Shown piece after piece: positions 45,838 through 58,124 of a DNA stretch of 64,000 nt. The DNA is from Lineus longissimus (Eukaryota; Nemertea; Pilidiophora; Heteronemertea; Lineidae). Position 1 is the stretch's first letter. The number at the start of each line of letters is the position of its first letter. The position numbers and the translations under genes were made by a program. A model generated the notes under the pieces. It made no database searches and was not told the origin of the DNA. It worked only from the letters and a program-made list of their open reading frames with translations. The stretch is from the NCBI RefSeq assembly GCF_910592395.1, contig NC_088326.1, positions 9,119,001 to 9,183,000 of the forward strand, given 5' to 3'.

Positions 45838-47280
45838 GTTCTTCTTCTTCCAATACTGGGTTTCAGTCTAAGCAGACCATTAGTCCCAGGCGCATGTTAA
45901 ACAGATAAAAGCTTGGTTGGTGGATGGTAAAAGTTGATAAAATGTAAGGTCGTGCAAGGTAAAATAGTTAGAATCAGCGCTGGTCTAAGTGGTGAGCATC
46001 TTCCTGAAGGCGTCGGTGTTCTCGGCCGTCACTGTGGCTTCAGGTAGGCTGTTCCAGTCGACGGTCGTACGCGGGAAGAAGGAATTTCTTTGGGCCTCGG
46101 TGGTGGTGTGGTCCTGCCTGAAGGATCTTGAGTTGCCATGTCTGGTCCTTCTGGTTGTCGCGAAGAGGCGGTGTTCAACGACGACCTGCAGCTGGAGGAT
46201 TTTGAAGAAGAGCAGGAGCCTGGCTTGGCGTCTTAGTTCCGCAAGGATGGGCCAACCTAGGGTGCCTATCATCTCGGTCACGCTGCTGGTGTTGTGGTGC
46301 CTCCCAGTTGCCCATCTGGCCGCTCTTCTCTGGACCATCTCTAATTTGTGGACTTCGTTCTGGTAATGTGGATCCCAGACTGGTGCTGCATATTCTAGCT
46401 TGGGTCTTACTAAGGTGGTGTAGGCTTGGGATTTAAGTTTTTGGTTAGAGGTTCTAATGTTTCTTCGTAAAAAGGCAAGAGTGGAATTTGCTGACTTGGC
46501 GGTGTTGTCAATGTGTTCTTTCCATTTTAGGTCTTTGGTGAAGGTTATGCCCAAGTATTTGGCAGAGTCGACCTTGTCGAGGCAGTGGCCGTGAAGGTGG
46601 TATTCAGGCGGTGGTCTTGCTCTTCCTCTCGATATAGGTAGAAGTACACATTTCTTAGGGTGGAATTCCATGAGCCATTCACTTTCCCAGATCTCGAGCG
46701 CGTGGAGGTCGGCTTGAAGCTGTTTTTCATCGCATCTTGATTTTATGAGCCGGTACACGATTGTGTCATCCGCGAATAGGCGTACGTGGGACCTGACACA
46801 CTCAGGAAGATCATTTATGTATATCAAGAATAACAGAGGGCCAATGACGGAGCCTTGGGGAACTCCTGATGTAACTGGTTCGTTCCTTGAGGTCTCCCCT
46901 TCTATGACAACCCGCTGCTTGCGTCCGGTTAGAAAGTTGTTGATCCAGCTTCGGGCTTGCTTTGAGATGCCATATCGCTCTAGTTTGAGGAGGATCCTTG
47001 CATGCGAGACCTTGTCGAAGGCCTTGCTAAAGTCCATGATGATAGCATCGGTTCTTTGGCCGGGGATGAGCTCTCGATGGACTTGGTCAACAAACTCGAT
47101 TAGTTGGGTCTCGCATGACCGCTTTGCCCTGAATCCGTGTTGACGGTTGTGCAGGATGTTGTGGTTCTCAAGGTGCTGCATGGTGTTGCTTGCAATAACA
47201 TGTTCGAGTAACTTGCTGCATACGCACGTTAGGGATATTGGTCGGTAGTTTGCCGGGTCGCTCTGTTTTGAAACCATCGC
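45838..47280 (-). mobile_element. Nested CR1/Jockey-group non-LTR retrotransposon, 5' truncated
   Basis: Lies wholly inside the 45170-47988 TIR element. The 5' break is at about 47280, within the RT domain start. The 3' end is probably the GGAAGAAGAAGAA tract read on the minus strand (45838-45850). It belongs to a different subfamily from the 41.4 and 60.9 kb copies by sequence. Confidence 0.75.
45985..47277 (-). CDS. Reverse transcriptase of the nested non-LTR element, long open frame
   Basis: 430 open codons. The frame begins SKQSDPANYRPISLTCVCSK and contains QHGFRAKRSCETQL, DAIIMDFSKAFDKVSH (motif A), SGVPQGSVIGPLLFLIYIND (motif B'), RLFADDTIVYR (catalytic FADD), AKYLGITFTKDLKWKEHI, and ends NSFFPRTTVDWNSLPEA, typical for CR1/Jockey-group ORF2. 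Of the non-LTR copies in the window, this is the longest unbroken frame, which suggests a fairly recent insertion. The endonuclease and N-terminal part of ORF2 are missing, so the copy could not move by itself. The ATG at the start is a chance internal Met. Confidence 0.8.
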   Translation of the reverse strand: MVSKQSDPANYRPISLTCVCSKLLEHVIASNTMQHLENHNILHNRQHGFRAKRSCETQLIEFVDQVHRELIPGQRTDAIIMDFSKAFDKVSHARILLKLERYGISKQARSWINNFLTGRKQRVVIEGETSRNEPVTSGVPQGSVIGPLLFLIYINDLPECVRSHVRLFADDTIVYRLIKSRCDEKQLQADLHALEIWESEWLMEFHPKKCVLLPISRGRARPPPEYHLHGHCLDKVDSAKYLGITFTKDLKWKEHIDNTAKSANSTLAFLRRNIRTSNQKLKSQAYTTLVRPKLEYAAPVWDPHYQNEVHKLEMVQRRAARWATGRHHNTSSVTEMIGTLGWPILAELRRQARLLLFFKILQLQVVVEHRLFATTRRTRHGNSRSFRQDHTTTEAQRNSFFPRTTVDWNSLPEATVTAENTDAFRKMLTT

Positions 47281-48204
47281 TAATTTTGGAAGATCGGTGC
47301 CCGGCTATTTGGTTTAAAAAACCCTATTTTTCCCCATCAAAACAGCACTTTTCATTATTCAAATGATAGCTTATTGTCTGAAGACTTATTTCATAGCAGA
47401 AAAGTACTAATAACTCTGATTTGATGCGAAAAATCTAACTTTTTTGATGACTTGATTTTCCCTTGGCCGTGGATCGGAGACAAGACCACAATTGATTTTT
47501 TAAGCCTTTTAGCAGTTAAATTGTCAATGTTTGACCGCGACGCATCAAAGAACGCGTGGTGTTGTGAATCTGAAATTTAGATTATGTTATTCCGGACAGT
47601 CGGGCAAGTAAATGGTGAAAAATAAAATGGTGATTGACCACGGAAATTTTTTTTTAATCGACAAATTAGACAGCCTTTGATATTTCCACTCTTTTCAGCC
47701 AAATGGCAGAAAAAACTCAAAACACGCCCCCTATTACCCAATTAGCAAAATTCGAAATTAATTTTTTCATCAAATAATTTCTTTATATCTGTAGACTTGC
47801 CACAACAAATATTTTTTCAATACCTCTCCAAATATGTACTTGAGAGTAAAAAACATGCACTCGTCTAATAGATAGGCCTGGACCCTCCAACCTATGAATA
47901 TTCATTAGTGGTCTTGTCTCATCGAGTTTGTTTACAATATGCAGCGCCATCTTGGAAAAGCCGTGACGTCACCGCGGTATCCTCCTTGCGCTGACTAACA
48001 ATGTCAATACAATGAGGGTCAAGATGCTACTGGGTTGTGACAGTCAAATGATCACAATCGTAACTAGTAAGATTTACCCACTGTTACAACCTTCAAGTCG
48101 TAATCACGCTCCTTATACATGACATGTATGAATTCATATGAAGTTATAATGTACAACCAGATGGACCAAGCGAAGCTCTCTGGCAGATAGGCCTCTAGTT
48201 CTAC

Positions 48205-48320
48205 TATCTAAGAGCTGAAACAAAATTGGAAAAGCTTCAAACACGTTTAGAAAAATAGTTTACTGATAGAACCAGAGGAAGAGTAAACATACTGCAATAA
48301 AAAGCCACCAATTCCTTTAA
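48205..48320 (+). repeat. Dispersed repeat R4, copy 2
   Basis: Partner of 33055-33170. Confidence 0.7.
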
Positions 48321-48562
48321 CATGTTCAAGCCACACAACACACTCGAATTCAAATATCGATTAATTATAAGCTGCTTCATTAACTTTGGAATCCTCACAA
48401 ACCATGATCATTTGAACGACACTGATTTAGCAATCCCAACAAATAAGTTCAATGAGGAATGCATGTGTTATAAATCGTCAGCAAATATTTCAATGACGTT
48501 ATGCAATGGCTGTTGCAGCTGGAAACTATATAATTAGACTACACAGAATATTTTTCACTGGG

Positions 48563-48620
48563 TATATATAGGTAAATAGTAAATGTATAGGGAATATATA
48601 GGTAAATAGTAAATGTTTAG
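48563..48620. repeat. Two-copy tandem repeat, about 31 bp
   Basis: TATATAGGTAAATAGTAAAT occurs twice in direct succession. Confidence 0.8.
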
Positions 48621-48624
48621 GAAA

Positions 48625-51600
48625 CGGCAATATCGGGGTCCGCATAATGAGCCGGGGTATGAAAGCCTTTTCCCGAATTAAAAAGATCTTAGATGTTACA
48701 GCCTTTTATAATTTGGCGCATTCAAGTTTCTCCCGACAAAGACCCCTTAAATATTTTATAAAAGCTCCGAAACATTGTTAAAAGTAAATACAACTTCCTT
48801 TATATATATTACGAAAGGTAACATACTCTCAAATGTTCTCTCTTGTCAACTTCGATCTAACAAATAAAGACATAAAATCACTCGCTTGATAATAAAAATG
48901 ATTAATATCAAATTAAGTGTACATTTACTTCATTGTGTTTCTTTTGACTACTCCAATAAGCAACCCATAGATGGCAACGTTGATTGTAATACTGCTGCAT
49001 GCACCGAAGGTCAAGCCTCATCGGTGGCTTGGAATAGTTCGCGTAACTATCACCAGTAATGCCACAAGCCTCTGTGAACTCGGGGCATTCTTCAGGTCAC
49101 TTCGAAGCAAAGGAAAGAAAGAAAACAGAGGACTACATGGGGCTCGGTCAGCAGCCGATATCTGTGACATCATGATAAATATGGGTAACCACCGAAGGAG
49201 CAACATCCCAGTTAAAGACTATTACTACCCTGGCCTCACGTCTGTCCGGCAAAATCTGCAACGGGTCCAAATTACGCGTCCATTGGCTGTTAAAATTAGA
49301 TAACATTAAGGCCGGGTCTGGCAAGCCGCTCGCCGAACAGGCATCTTTTTTTGTCCTGTTTGGAGAGCCGCTTGCCAAGCAGCACTAAAAGCCACCCTGT
49401 TCGGCAAGCCGGGCTTGCCAAACAGGGCAAAAATACTACCCTCTTTGGCGAGCCGGAGAGGTTACAACATGTTGGCCAATCAGAGTGCAGTGACGTCATA
49501 TTAAAATTTATATGCGCATATTTAACAATGGCCGACTTCCCGCTCTCGATTCAATTTCTGTTACTAAACTCGGGTTTTGGTCAATAATCCATGAAAAAGC
49601 ATGTACATGTACATGACTGTATGGATTTACAAAAAAAGTCATAAACGTGATTTAACTGATAAGCATGTTAAATGCATTAGTGTGCATTTCTAAAGGCGTT
49701 TCACTGTAACTCCAGTGTTGCTGACTATGTTGCCACGAATGATAATGAGCTCCTGGATGGTTGAATATGCATGAGTTCGGCTCTCCATCTAGGGCAGAAA
49801 AAAGGCGCTGTTTGGTGAGCCGGGCTTGCCAAATAGTCACTTCCTGACATGAATGAATTTCAATCAAAGCATTGTGTCCATGTACGACCTTTTTAGCTCC
49901 AATTTGGACGTTGAAGAAACGCTGACCTAGATTAAAGGATTAGTTCGTCAAATGCACTTGCATCAGGACATGGGCAAGCGGGTGGTGTTGTGTCTGGTAG
50001 TGAACTGTTAATGAGTGCAGATCAATCTCTTAGCGAGACGGTCATGAGCAGGCTTGGTGATTTGACCTGGAACTCCCTACATCATTCTACCGGAATCATT
50101 CTATTTGGAATATCTCAAAAATAGAGCACAACAGCATGTACATTAAATGTAGACATTGTAAATACATACTCGACTTTGTGATAAATACGCAATGATACCG
50201 CAACCTCGAACAATACTTGAGCCCATTCCTTTCCTCGTTTTCCTCCTTTACGACGTGGTCCACTTAACACCACATATGATAATGTGGAAATCATATAGAC
50301 AGGTACGCCTAGATAATTGAATGCAAATTTCACCTCTCGCTTATACGGTGGCTTGGAAAGGACATCGGAGAGAAAAACAAATCATTAAGTCGGGAGGATA
50401 ACTTATTAGAAACGAGACTCGGCTTACTTAACTTTGGCGAAACGGTTGCGACGTAATCCCCTTACATGTGAGGTATCAGCATGATGCCATCGTACACTGA
50501 GAGATTCGTCTGAAGTTGAAAGCAACTCAGCTCATTGCAATTAGTTGCAATGAATGCATTTGCAATTCGTGCGATGGGGTCAACAATATTACCGTAAATA
50601 GATTCATTGCAACTGTCTGCAACTAGCTAATGTGATCTCGAGTTCAAACGAATCGCTCAGTGTGCGGCGGCTTACCGGAGTATGATCAGCGGACGATCGC
50701 GTCATGCTAATACCCGACATGTAAGGTGATTACGCCGAAATCGTTTCGTAAAGTTAAGCAAGCCCAGCCTCGTTTCCGTAAGTCGTCCCCCCCCCCCGAG
50801 ATAATAAAATCACGGCAAAATGCAAGAAAAAAATAGTTATTGAAAAAAAAATTCTTCGTTTTTTCTTTTTGTAGGTCGTCCCCCCTCCGATGTCCTTTCC
50901 CAGCCACCGTACGCTTATAGCCGAATCGCTGTCCTGACATAGAGTCTCTTTAAACCTGTTAGATATATATAAGAAGTCAGCCGCTTTCTGAGCAATGTAA
51001 AGGCGACAGAACAAAGGCAACAATACACATACATAACGCCATTTATTTGTATTTACTGTAGAGTCCTTACGGTTCTACGTCGAACCGTAGATGGCAGCAC
51101 CGAGCCGTAATTGAAATTGCTATGATAATAAGACCGAGCGTTCTGTAGCATAAAGTACATTGTCTCTTTTCTTCTCTTCATACTGTAAGCCGCCAGGTGT
51201 TAGTCGATCGGCGTATCCCGTCATTCTTTATCGTCCAACAACCAATCACAAGGCGTCTTTCTCTTGACGTCACTGATGTTGATGTGTTGGAAAAGGTTCT
51301 GGTCTGATTTCAACTTCCTGTTTGTCATATTCTGTGTGAATTAAAAAAATCGATTGTGAAAACTTCATGTACAAGTCACATCATCCTGGCATCCTTGTGT
51401 CACGTGATGTCAACAAGGTCGAACACTTGATATTGATACTGCTGATTATCACGTGACTCAAGTGTAAGCAAGGATTGTGTGTCTTGGGACTGGACTCTAC
51501 TACTATACGTCACCACAACATCAACGGTACAGTCACCACATCGACACCCACCGATCACGACTAACGCCAGGGACTGCGCACCTCAGTACCATCTACACAC

Positions 51601-51800
51601 ATACTAGTACGCGCGTGGCTGAATTTGTTAATCACGAACGATATTCGTCACAAAAATGCTGCCTCCATTGTTGCCAAAGTCCGCGCCTCCGGCGCCAGAA
51701 ATAGAAATTTATAGACGTCATAATATTATTGCGCCATCAACAAATAACGAGGCGCAAAAAACCTCAATTCAGACATCGTGGACACTTTTAAAGAATACGC
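48625..51800. other. Intergenic, downstream of the TASK channel gene
   Basis: No supported gene. Frames of up to 110 codons at 48971-49303 have no motif. It holds the palindrome cluster at 49315-49455 and a small hairpin TACGGTTC/GAACCGTA at 51068-51089. Confidence 0.35.
49395..49427. repeat. 33-bp near-perfect palindrome
   Basis: CCCTGTTCGGCAAGCC followed by GGGCTTGCCAAACAGGG; one mismatch in the arms. Half-motifs (GGCAAGCC, GAGCCGGGCTTGCCAAA) recur at 49318-49455 and at 49815-49835. Confidence 0.75.
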
Positions 51801-51810
51801 ATGCAAAAAG

Positions 51811-51816
51811 TTTATT
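51811..51816 (-). terminator. Poly(A) signal of the TASK channel gene
   Basis: AATAAA on the minus strand, about 93 bp after the stop codon at 51909-51911. Confidence 0.55.
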
Positions 51817-51908
51817 TACATAATATGCTCCAAAAGTGATAAAAGACGCGAAAACAGCAGTAGAATTTGTATGAAAAACTGGACAAAACTTGAATAGAAT
51901 TTTGTACT

Positions 51909-52733
<825 letters not shown>

Positions 52734-53946
52734 TCAGAATCACGGAAAATAAACGTGTTGAATTACAATACTACACTCGCTACATACATAAAAATCGAAC
52801 TAGAGATTTTGTTGAGAAACGCCAATGATGCACGAAAAACATAGAGGGCCCCCCCCCCCAAGCCCAGGTAAAATGGAACATTGGTTCTCGTTCCTGCACT
52901 TGCCGCCAAGACCCAGTTGCCTTGAAAGCAACTCCCTCCCGGCTGGATTTTAGAAGAAGGTTCGGACGAAAAGAACAACAGACACTTTACCTGGCCTACC
53001 GGTTTCGAATAAATGCGTATAATCATACGCATTGCCACCTGCCAGGAACAAACAGAGGCTGACTAACTTACTGCATAATCATTCCTTGATTCAGCATGTT
53101 CAGGCAAGTTTTAACACGGACAAGACTATCTCATCTCTTAACGATAACCATGGCAACCAACAGCGGCATTAATAATTATATTATCGATCGACTCGCTCTT
53201 CGCCTACTGCTGTACAGGGTGGATAGAAATTGTAGATTTATCGGATCAATGTGTATTTCTGTTGGCTTATTCATGGGCACACTGAGCTTTGGATGGAATT
53301 AGGTCCCCGACAGGCTGCGCAAAACCGGTGCCACACTTTAAGTCGTGTTTCCGTTTCTGAGTGTGTTCCCTCATTGCTTGGGAATGCTGAAAGACAGACT
53401 GGCACGTTTTCTAGCTGTCTTTTGTACGGAAACACAGAAATTTGGGGAACAACCAGAAAACGTCACACACAGAGGGGCCAAACTGCGAACTGGGACATCT
53501 TTAGTCCAAAGGTGAACTGAAAATAAAATTGGGGCCGATAAAATATAATGTGTCATCTACAGCATTTCTAACGGATCATCCAAAAGAAGCAACGTTTTTA
53601 AAAACGTACTATTTTGCAAGACCCCTTGCGATAACCGACCCGTTCTCTAAAAGAGAACTTTTAAAAATGGAGAGTTTTCAGAACAATCAAGGGGACTGAT
53701 GGTACACGTATCATCATTTAAAAATTTTTGGCATACCCCATACATGTTTTAGAAATTTGCAAGGGAGTTACTCTTTCTTTGATTTGTCGCAAACGAAAGG
53801 CTCAGCTATTGTTTGTAAAGAATAGTTCGTAAACTATGGGTGTAATATCTTTGAAACGAAACGGCTCAGTAAAATATTCGTAGAAAATGATTGGCCAATA
53901 CTTTTCATAGAAAACTTAAAAGCGTTTAAAGGTCATTGACTAGACA

Positions 53947-53963
53947 CCCCCCCCCCCCCCCCC
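53947..53963 (+). repeat. Poly-C tract, C17, in the TASK intron
   Basis: Seventeen C on the plus strand, thus G17 in the sense of the transcript. Confidence 0.85.
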
Positions 53964-54846
53964 TGCATAAATTCTGTATACATGTACTTTTGAAAAAAGT
54001 AGTTAACTATGGAAGAGATGATTTCCTTAACTACTGTCCGGATACATTTGACATTTCAGCAGATCGCGGGTTTTCTGCTGCAATACTGGCATTGTACTAA
54101 TCGGCCACCTAACATTGCCTGGAGGTGGGGAGGTTAGGTACATTTGATATAGCCATTGGTATACACATGTACCGGATAGTGAATTTAATAATGCGACAAC
54201 CTTTGTTTATTTATGTGCATCATCAATTTCATTATTTTCCGTTATAATCACAATAGTTCAGGGCCTAAGCCAAGCATTATTCGCCCCGGATGAAATAAAT
54301 TGTACCACAATATCCACTTAGTCGTCTTTATCAAAGACCATATGGTGTCTGCCTTGTCAAGGACTTTTTGTAAAATGCGTGCATATGTTGACAGGTGTTG
54401 TTACATGGCAGGTTCGGTTTGGACCCGAGTGTCGAGTTGTAGGAGTGTCACGTGGGATAACGTCATGTCCAAAATGAACTTGTCCATCGTGTAGGATTTA
54501 TTGTCCCTTAATTGTCGAGTCTCTTAGTTCTGATAATTTTGAAAGGATACAGTTCGAAAAGAATTCATTCATCATATTGGTCCAGGTTAATCTGATTTTC
54601 TCGCGACAAGTGTTAGGTAATATGAATAAATAATGTCATATTTCTCTTGGGTCGAGTTCGTCTGGAACCCAAGGGTAGAGTGAGCGTTGCATGTGACATT
54701 ACGTCATGCCATCTTTGACCCAAATCACCAAATTTCCAAAGATGTCAACAAGTTAAGGGAGTTAACTATTATAAAACATTGTAGGGGCAAAACTGTACTG
54801 GGGCTATATGTCGCACACCTTTACCTTTTTTATCAACATGAAGGGG

Positions 54847-54972
54847 AGAATGGGGTAATTGTAGCCCCGGTTTATTTGTAGCCCCTGCATTGTTTGATGC
54901 ATGGCGATATCAATCAATATAATAGGGAAGGGGACACAATTAAACCGGGGTTACAATTACCCCATTCTACCT
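54847..54972. mobile_element. Palindromic MITE, copy 2 (GTAGCCCC family), in the TASK intron
   Basis: Ends AATGGGGTAATTGTAGCCCC and, on the minus strand, AATGGGGTAATTGTAACCCC. The middle TTTGATGCATGG(G/C)GATATCA is shared with copy 1 at 19561. It ends about 60 bp from the exon 1 donor. Confidence 0.88.
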
Positions 54973-55031
54973 AACTGTGCGTCATGATCTTGCGGATGTC
55001 TACTATTGAATAAGCCCCCGGGTTTACTCAC

Positions 55032-55314
55032 CTATCACAGTAACGACGGTCGTGGCGAAGTAAAACGCGCCGGCAAACTTCCATTGTATCCCAGCTTTGT
55101 ATGGACGGATGTAGAATATATTTCTGGAGATGGTTTCCCAGTCTTTTGGGTCTATATTGTACTTTTTCATGTACGTCTCCTCCTCTTTCAATAATCTTTG
55201 CTTATCGTATCGCTCATTTTCTGATTCCAGCGCATCGAAAACGGCTGCTCCAACCAAGAGGTATGTAAACGTGCACACAATCAGTGAAAGTGTCCGAACA
55301 TTCTGCTTCTTCAT
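55032..55314 (-). CDS. KCNK3/9-like: TASK-type two-pore-domain K+ channel, exon 1 (residues 1-94 and first base of 95)
   Basis: Start ATG at 55312-55314: [20 protein letters not shown] matches the TASK N-terminus, so the in-frame ATG seven codons upstream (55333-55335) is not preferred. It encodes M1 (about 8-27), the extracellular cap helices (about 30-75) and the P1 pore helix up to TVI before the filter. The Asn53 glycosylation sequon of vertebrate TASK1 is KYNIDP here, so the sequon is absent. The exon ends ATAG|GTGAGT at 55032/55031 and joins exon 2 in phase. Upstream, a 74-codon minus frame at 55404-55628 is not supported as part of the gene. Confidence 0.95.
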
Positions 55315-55339
55315 TATGGTTGGTCGGGAAAGCACGGTT

Positions 55340-57710
55340 GATTAAATCCAGACGAGGCTTCACTTTGTCAAATACTGTATTCCACGATATGTATTACGTA
55401 ATGTCATGATTCATTTTCCATGTACATAATCTGTAAAATAAGATAGAAGTATTGCTCAGCATAATACAGTTTGTTCGGAAAGGCAAACCTCTTGGACATT
55501 ATGCGATATTTGCCATGTTCTGACAAAGATACCTCTTCATATTTACTGTACGTGTATTTAGTTATACACACGACGATAGCTCTGGCCTGACCAAACACTG
55601 ATTCAAAGGTCGCCAGCAAATCGCCCATTCTCAGGATTTAATTATATGCTTCTGTTTCTGAAGTTCTAGATTAAGATCTAGAGGTCTGAATAACCTCGTT
55701 CCTAATGTAAAATAAGTAAATAAGGGGCAATCCAAACGTCCGAGGGTCAACAATGTTCTTGGAGATGAAATTATTAAACCTGGATCCCGTAACCCAAACA
55801 ATACAAACTTGGGTACAAACTGATTCCAGGCGACTGGGACGGGCCAGTCCCTCGGATGGTTCGAATTGGCGCATGGAGATCGAGACTAAACATGCCAAAG
55901 ACGATAGCCTAACATTCCACATCATGCAATTTGGTCGGAACTGGCTCTCCCAACGCCAAGTCAAAGCAAATCGAATCGTCATGCTTCACAAAATTCAAGC
56001 TGGGATTTCACAAATTCAATCGGCCCAGGCCATCTCTAAATTGTGCAGTTCGATATAGCGTTGTTTAAGTCTCATACACTGTGATTCTCATTATCATTTC
56101 ACTGCAAGTTGGGTACGTTTGCAAGTGGCTAGTACGGTGGTATTAGAATGAGCCTGCTTCGTGTCGATATTTATAGCACGGTCTTCTTATGAAGGACCAG
56201 GAAAGCAGCTAAACATTCTCCACGTAGAGCTATGAATGACCCTTGTTATGCACGGTATTTCAATGAAAATTGGGTACGTTTGCAAGTGGTTATACTATGA
56301 TTACAATCACGAAATGTGACCTCGTCCAACCTATGCAACCAGGGCCAGAATAATGTTCCTCCTGTCGGTATTATAGGTGGGTATTCTTTTATGCAGCGCT
56401 TGTACACAGTAAACCAGCCCAGTAGAAATCAATAAACATGCTAGATAGGTTCATGGAGATCTTCACACATCGAAACCAACCCAAAGATGGTCAAACTCAT
56501 TGTAGACAGGGACAGGCCTGGTCTGTGTAATAGAAAAAAGTGTTTCCCCGGAAAAAACGGTCCGGCCCTATTATTTCTGACGGATTATAGTATATGGTTC
56601 TGTACAGGCTACAGCGATTATTACGCCAGAGATTTAAAGCAACATTCGATCCTGTGACGTTTTGAAATTCTATAAATATAGTCTACATGTGCAGTGTAGG
56701 ACACAATATTGTCAGTTTGGCACTCAAACCGATATACTGTAATTTCTTTCCTAAGATTAAGAGTCCGGAATATGGCCGCCAAGAATAATTTTTTACCAGT
56801 AACGCCCACTGATCGTAATTTCCATTGAATAGGCCCGCCTATGATATCACGTGGTGTGGTTAGAGGTTTGGTTAGTTCTGAATGTGTTTCAAACGTAATC
56901 ATCCCATAGGCTTTGAATTATGAGTGGAAATGAGCACGGAAATTGATGATGCATGGGGTATGTGTTGGTCCCTCCTATACATGAATAGCTAATAAGCCTG
57001 ATGTATGGACTGTTAATCTCAGGAAATAACTTACAGTATATATTCACGACTCATCGAAAACTGTTGGACTTTGTGAGATTTCGCAAATCAGATGTTCTAC
57101 ATGTACGTGAAAACTTAACTTTTTGAAAAGTATTCCGTATTCACTATAGTTGTTTCCATGAAAATGCGATTTGCGCGTATCATGGTGACTAACAGTGCTG
57201 AGTATGACCTCTAAGTGAATGCACGCCGTATAACGCCTTACGCATTATATACCTGTGTTCCCCGCGTTCTATATTCCCTGGGTTCTGTATTCCTCGGGTC
57301 CAATGCCCCCCCCCCCCCACGCTTGCGGTCAGCAAAAATTGCTTTTGGTAAACCTTTGGTGTAATGACAATTCAGGGTCAAACGAAAGGTGGTGTGAGAA
57401 GAAATGACACGATGAGAGTTGGTTACATTTTAGCTTCACCCTCGGGGTTTTGTGAGATAACCAATACCTCAGCTTAAACCAATCATACTAACTGCTTTCT
57501 CTAAGCGGTAACAAATCGCGACCCGGGAAACATTGAACCCGGGAACGTTTGGGTGACTCAATGGCTTATACATAGTACCATGATGACACGGACACTCACA
57601 AACTCTGCGTTTTGTCGATTTATCAATTAGTTGTATTTTGCGGTCATATATACGACAGACATTGCATACATTTTACAATTGAACAAAACGGTTGTAAAAT
57701 GTAACAGATA
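55340..57710. other. Upstream of the TASK gene, no other gene seen
   Basis: No ORF with motifs or reliable splice sites. GGGTACGTTTGCAAGTGG occurs at about 56110 and again at about 56272. The TASK promoter must lie here, but I see no TATA box placed to support it. A long C run is near 57307. Confidence 0.35.
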
Positions 57711-57716
57711 GTGCTA

Positions 57717-57785
57717 AAGGCCTACGCCGTTCGTTCAAATTAGAAATTTATAATTGAATGTATAATGTCTGATTGCGTATTACTG
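57717..57785. repeat. Half copy of the ACACCGTTCGTTA MITE
   Basis: GGCCTACGCCGTTCGTTCAA and the following 50 bp align with the right half (minus strand) of the copy at 44163-44364. The other half is missing. Confidence 0.6.
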
Positions 57786-58119
57786 GATCCACTCGCCAAT
57801 AAGATCCTAAGCCCGACAATACCCAATTTGTACCACCACCTCGATGGGTAGTGTCTTAACAGCCGAACACACCAGTAGGCCTTTCGCAGCCGTAAAAGGG
57901 GTGGGATATCTATTCAAGAATTAACAACGTAATCGTCATAAGAATCATGACTCTACAGCGGAACTTTTCATGTTACAGTTAAAGACCAATTGGAAGAAAC
58001 GAAGACAAGATATCCCACCCCTTTTATGGCTGCCAAAGGCCTACTTCCTTATGCTCGACCCATCGAGGCGGTAGTAGAACTCGGGTATTGTGTCTTGGTA
58101 TCTTATTGGTGAGTGGATC
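57786..58119. repeat. Inverted-repeat element, arms about 140 bp
   Basis: The left arm GATCCACTCGCCAATAAGAT ... AAAAGGGGTGGGATATCT and, on the minus strand, the right arm GATCCACTCACCAATAAGAT ... AAAAGGGGTGGGATATCT flank a centre of about 80-90 bp. No ORF. It follows the half MITE at 57717 directly. Confidence 0.85.
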
Positions 58120-58124
58120 TAGTA

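Larger units (their letters stand above)
45170..47988. mobile_element. TIR DNA transposon (MULE-like) containing a nested retroelement
   Basis: Perfect 26-bp inverted ends: CAAGGAGGATACCGCGGTGA plus CGTCAC at 45170-45195, and its exact complement at 47963-47988. CGCTGACTA flanks both sides (45161-45169 and 47989-47997), a 9-bp target duplication (10 if the shared G is counted). No transposase is seen. The interior is mostly a non-LTR retrotransposon (45838-47280), so the original element was about 1.4 kb. The TIR holds the palindrome GTGACGTCAC, which contains a CREB/ATF site core. Confidence 0.9.

Noticed and set aside
55404-55628. 74-codon minus frame upstream of the TASK start
   Set aside because: The TASK N-terminus is complete at 55314, and the frame lacks a signal or splice link to it.
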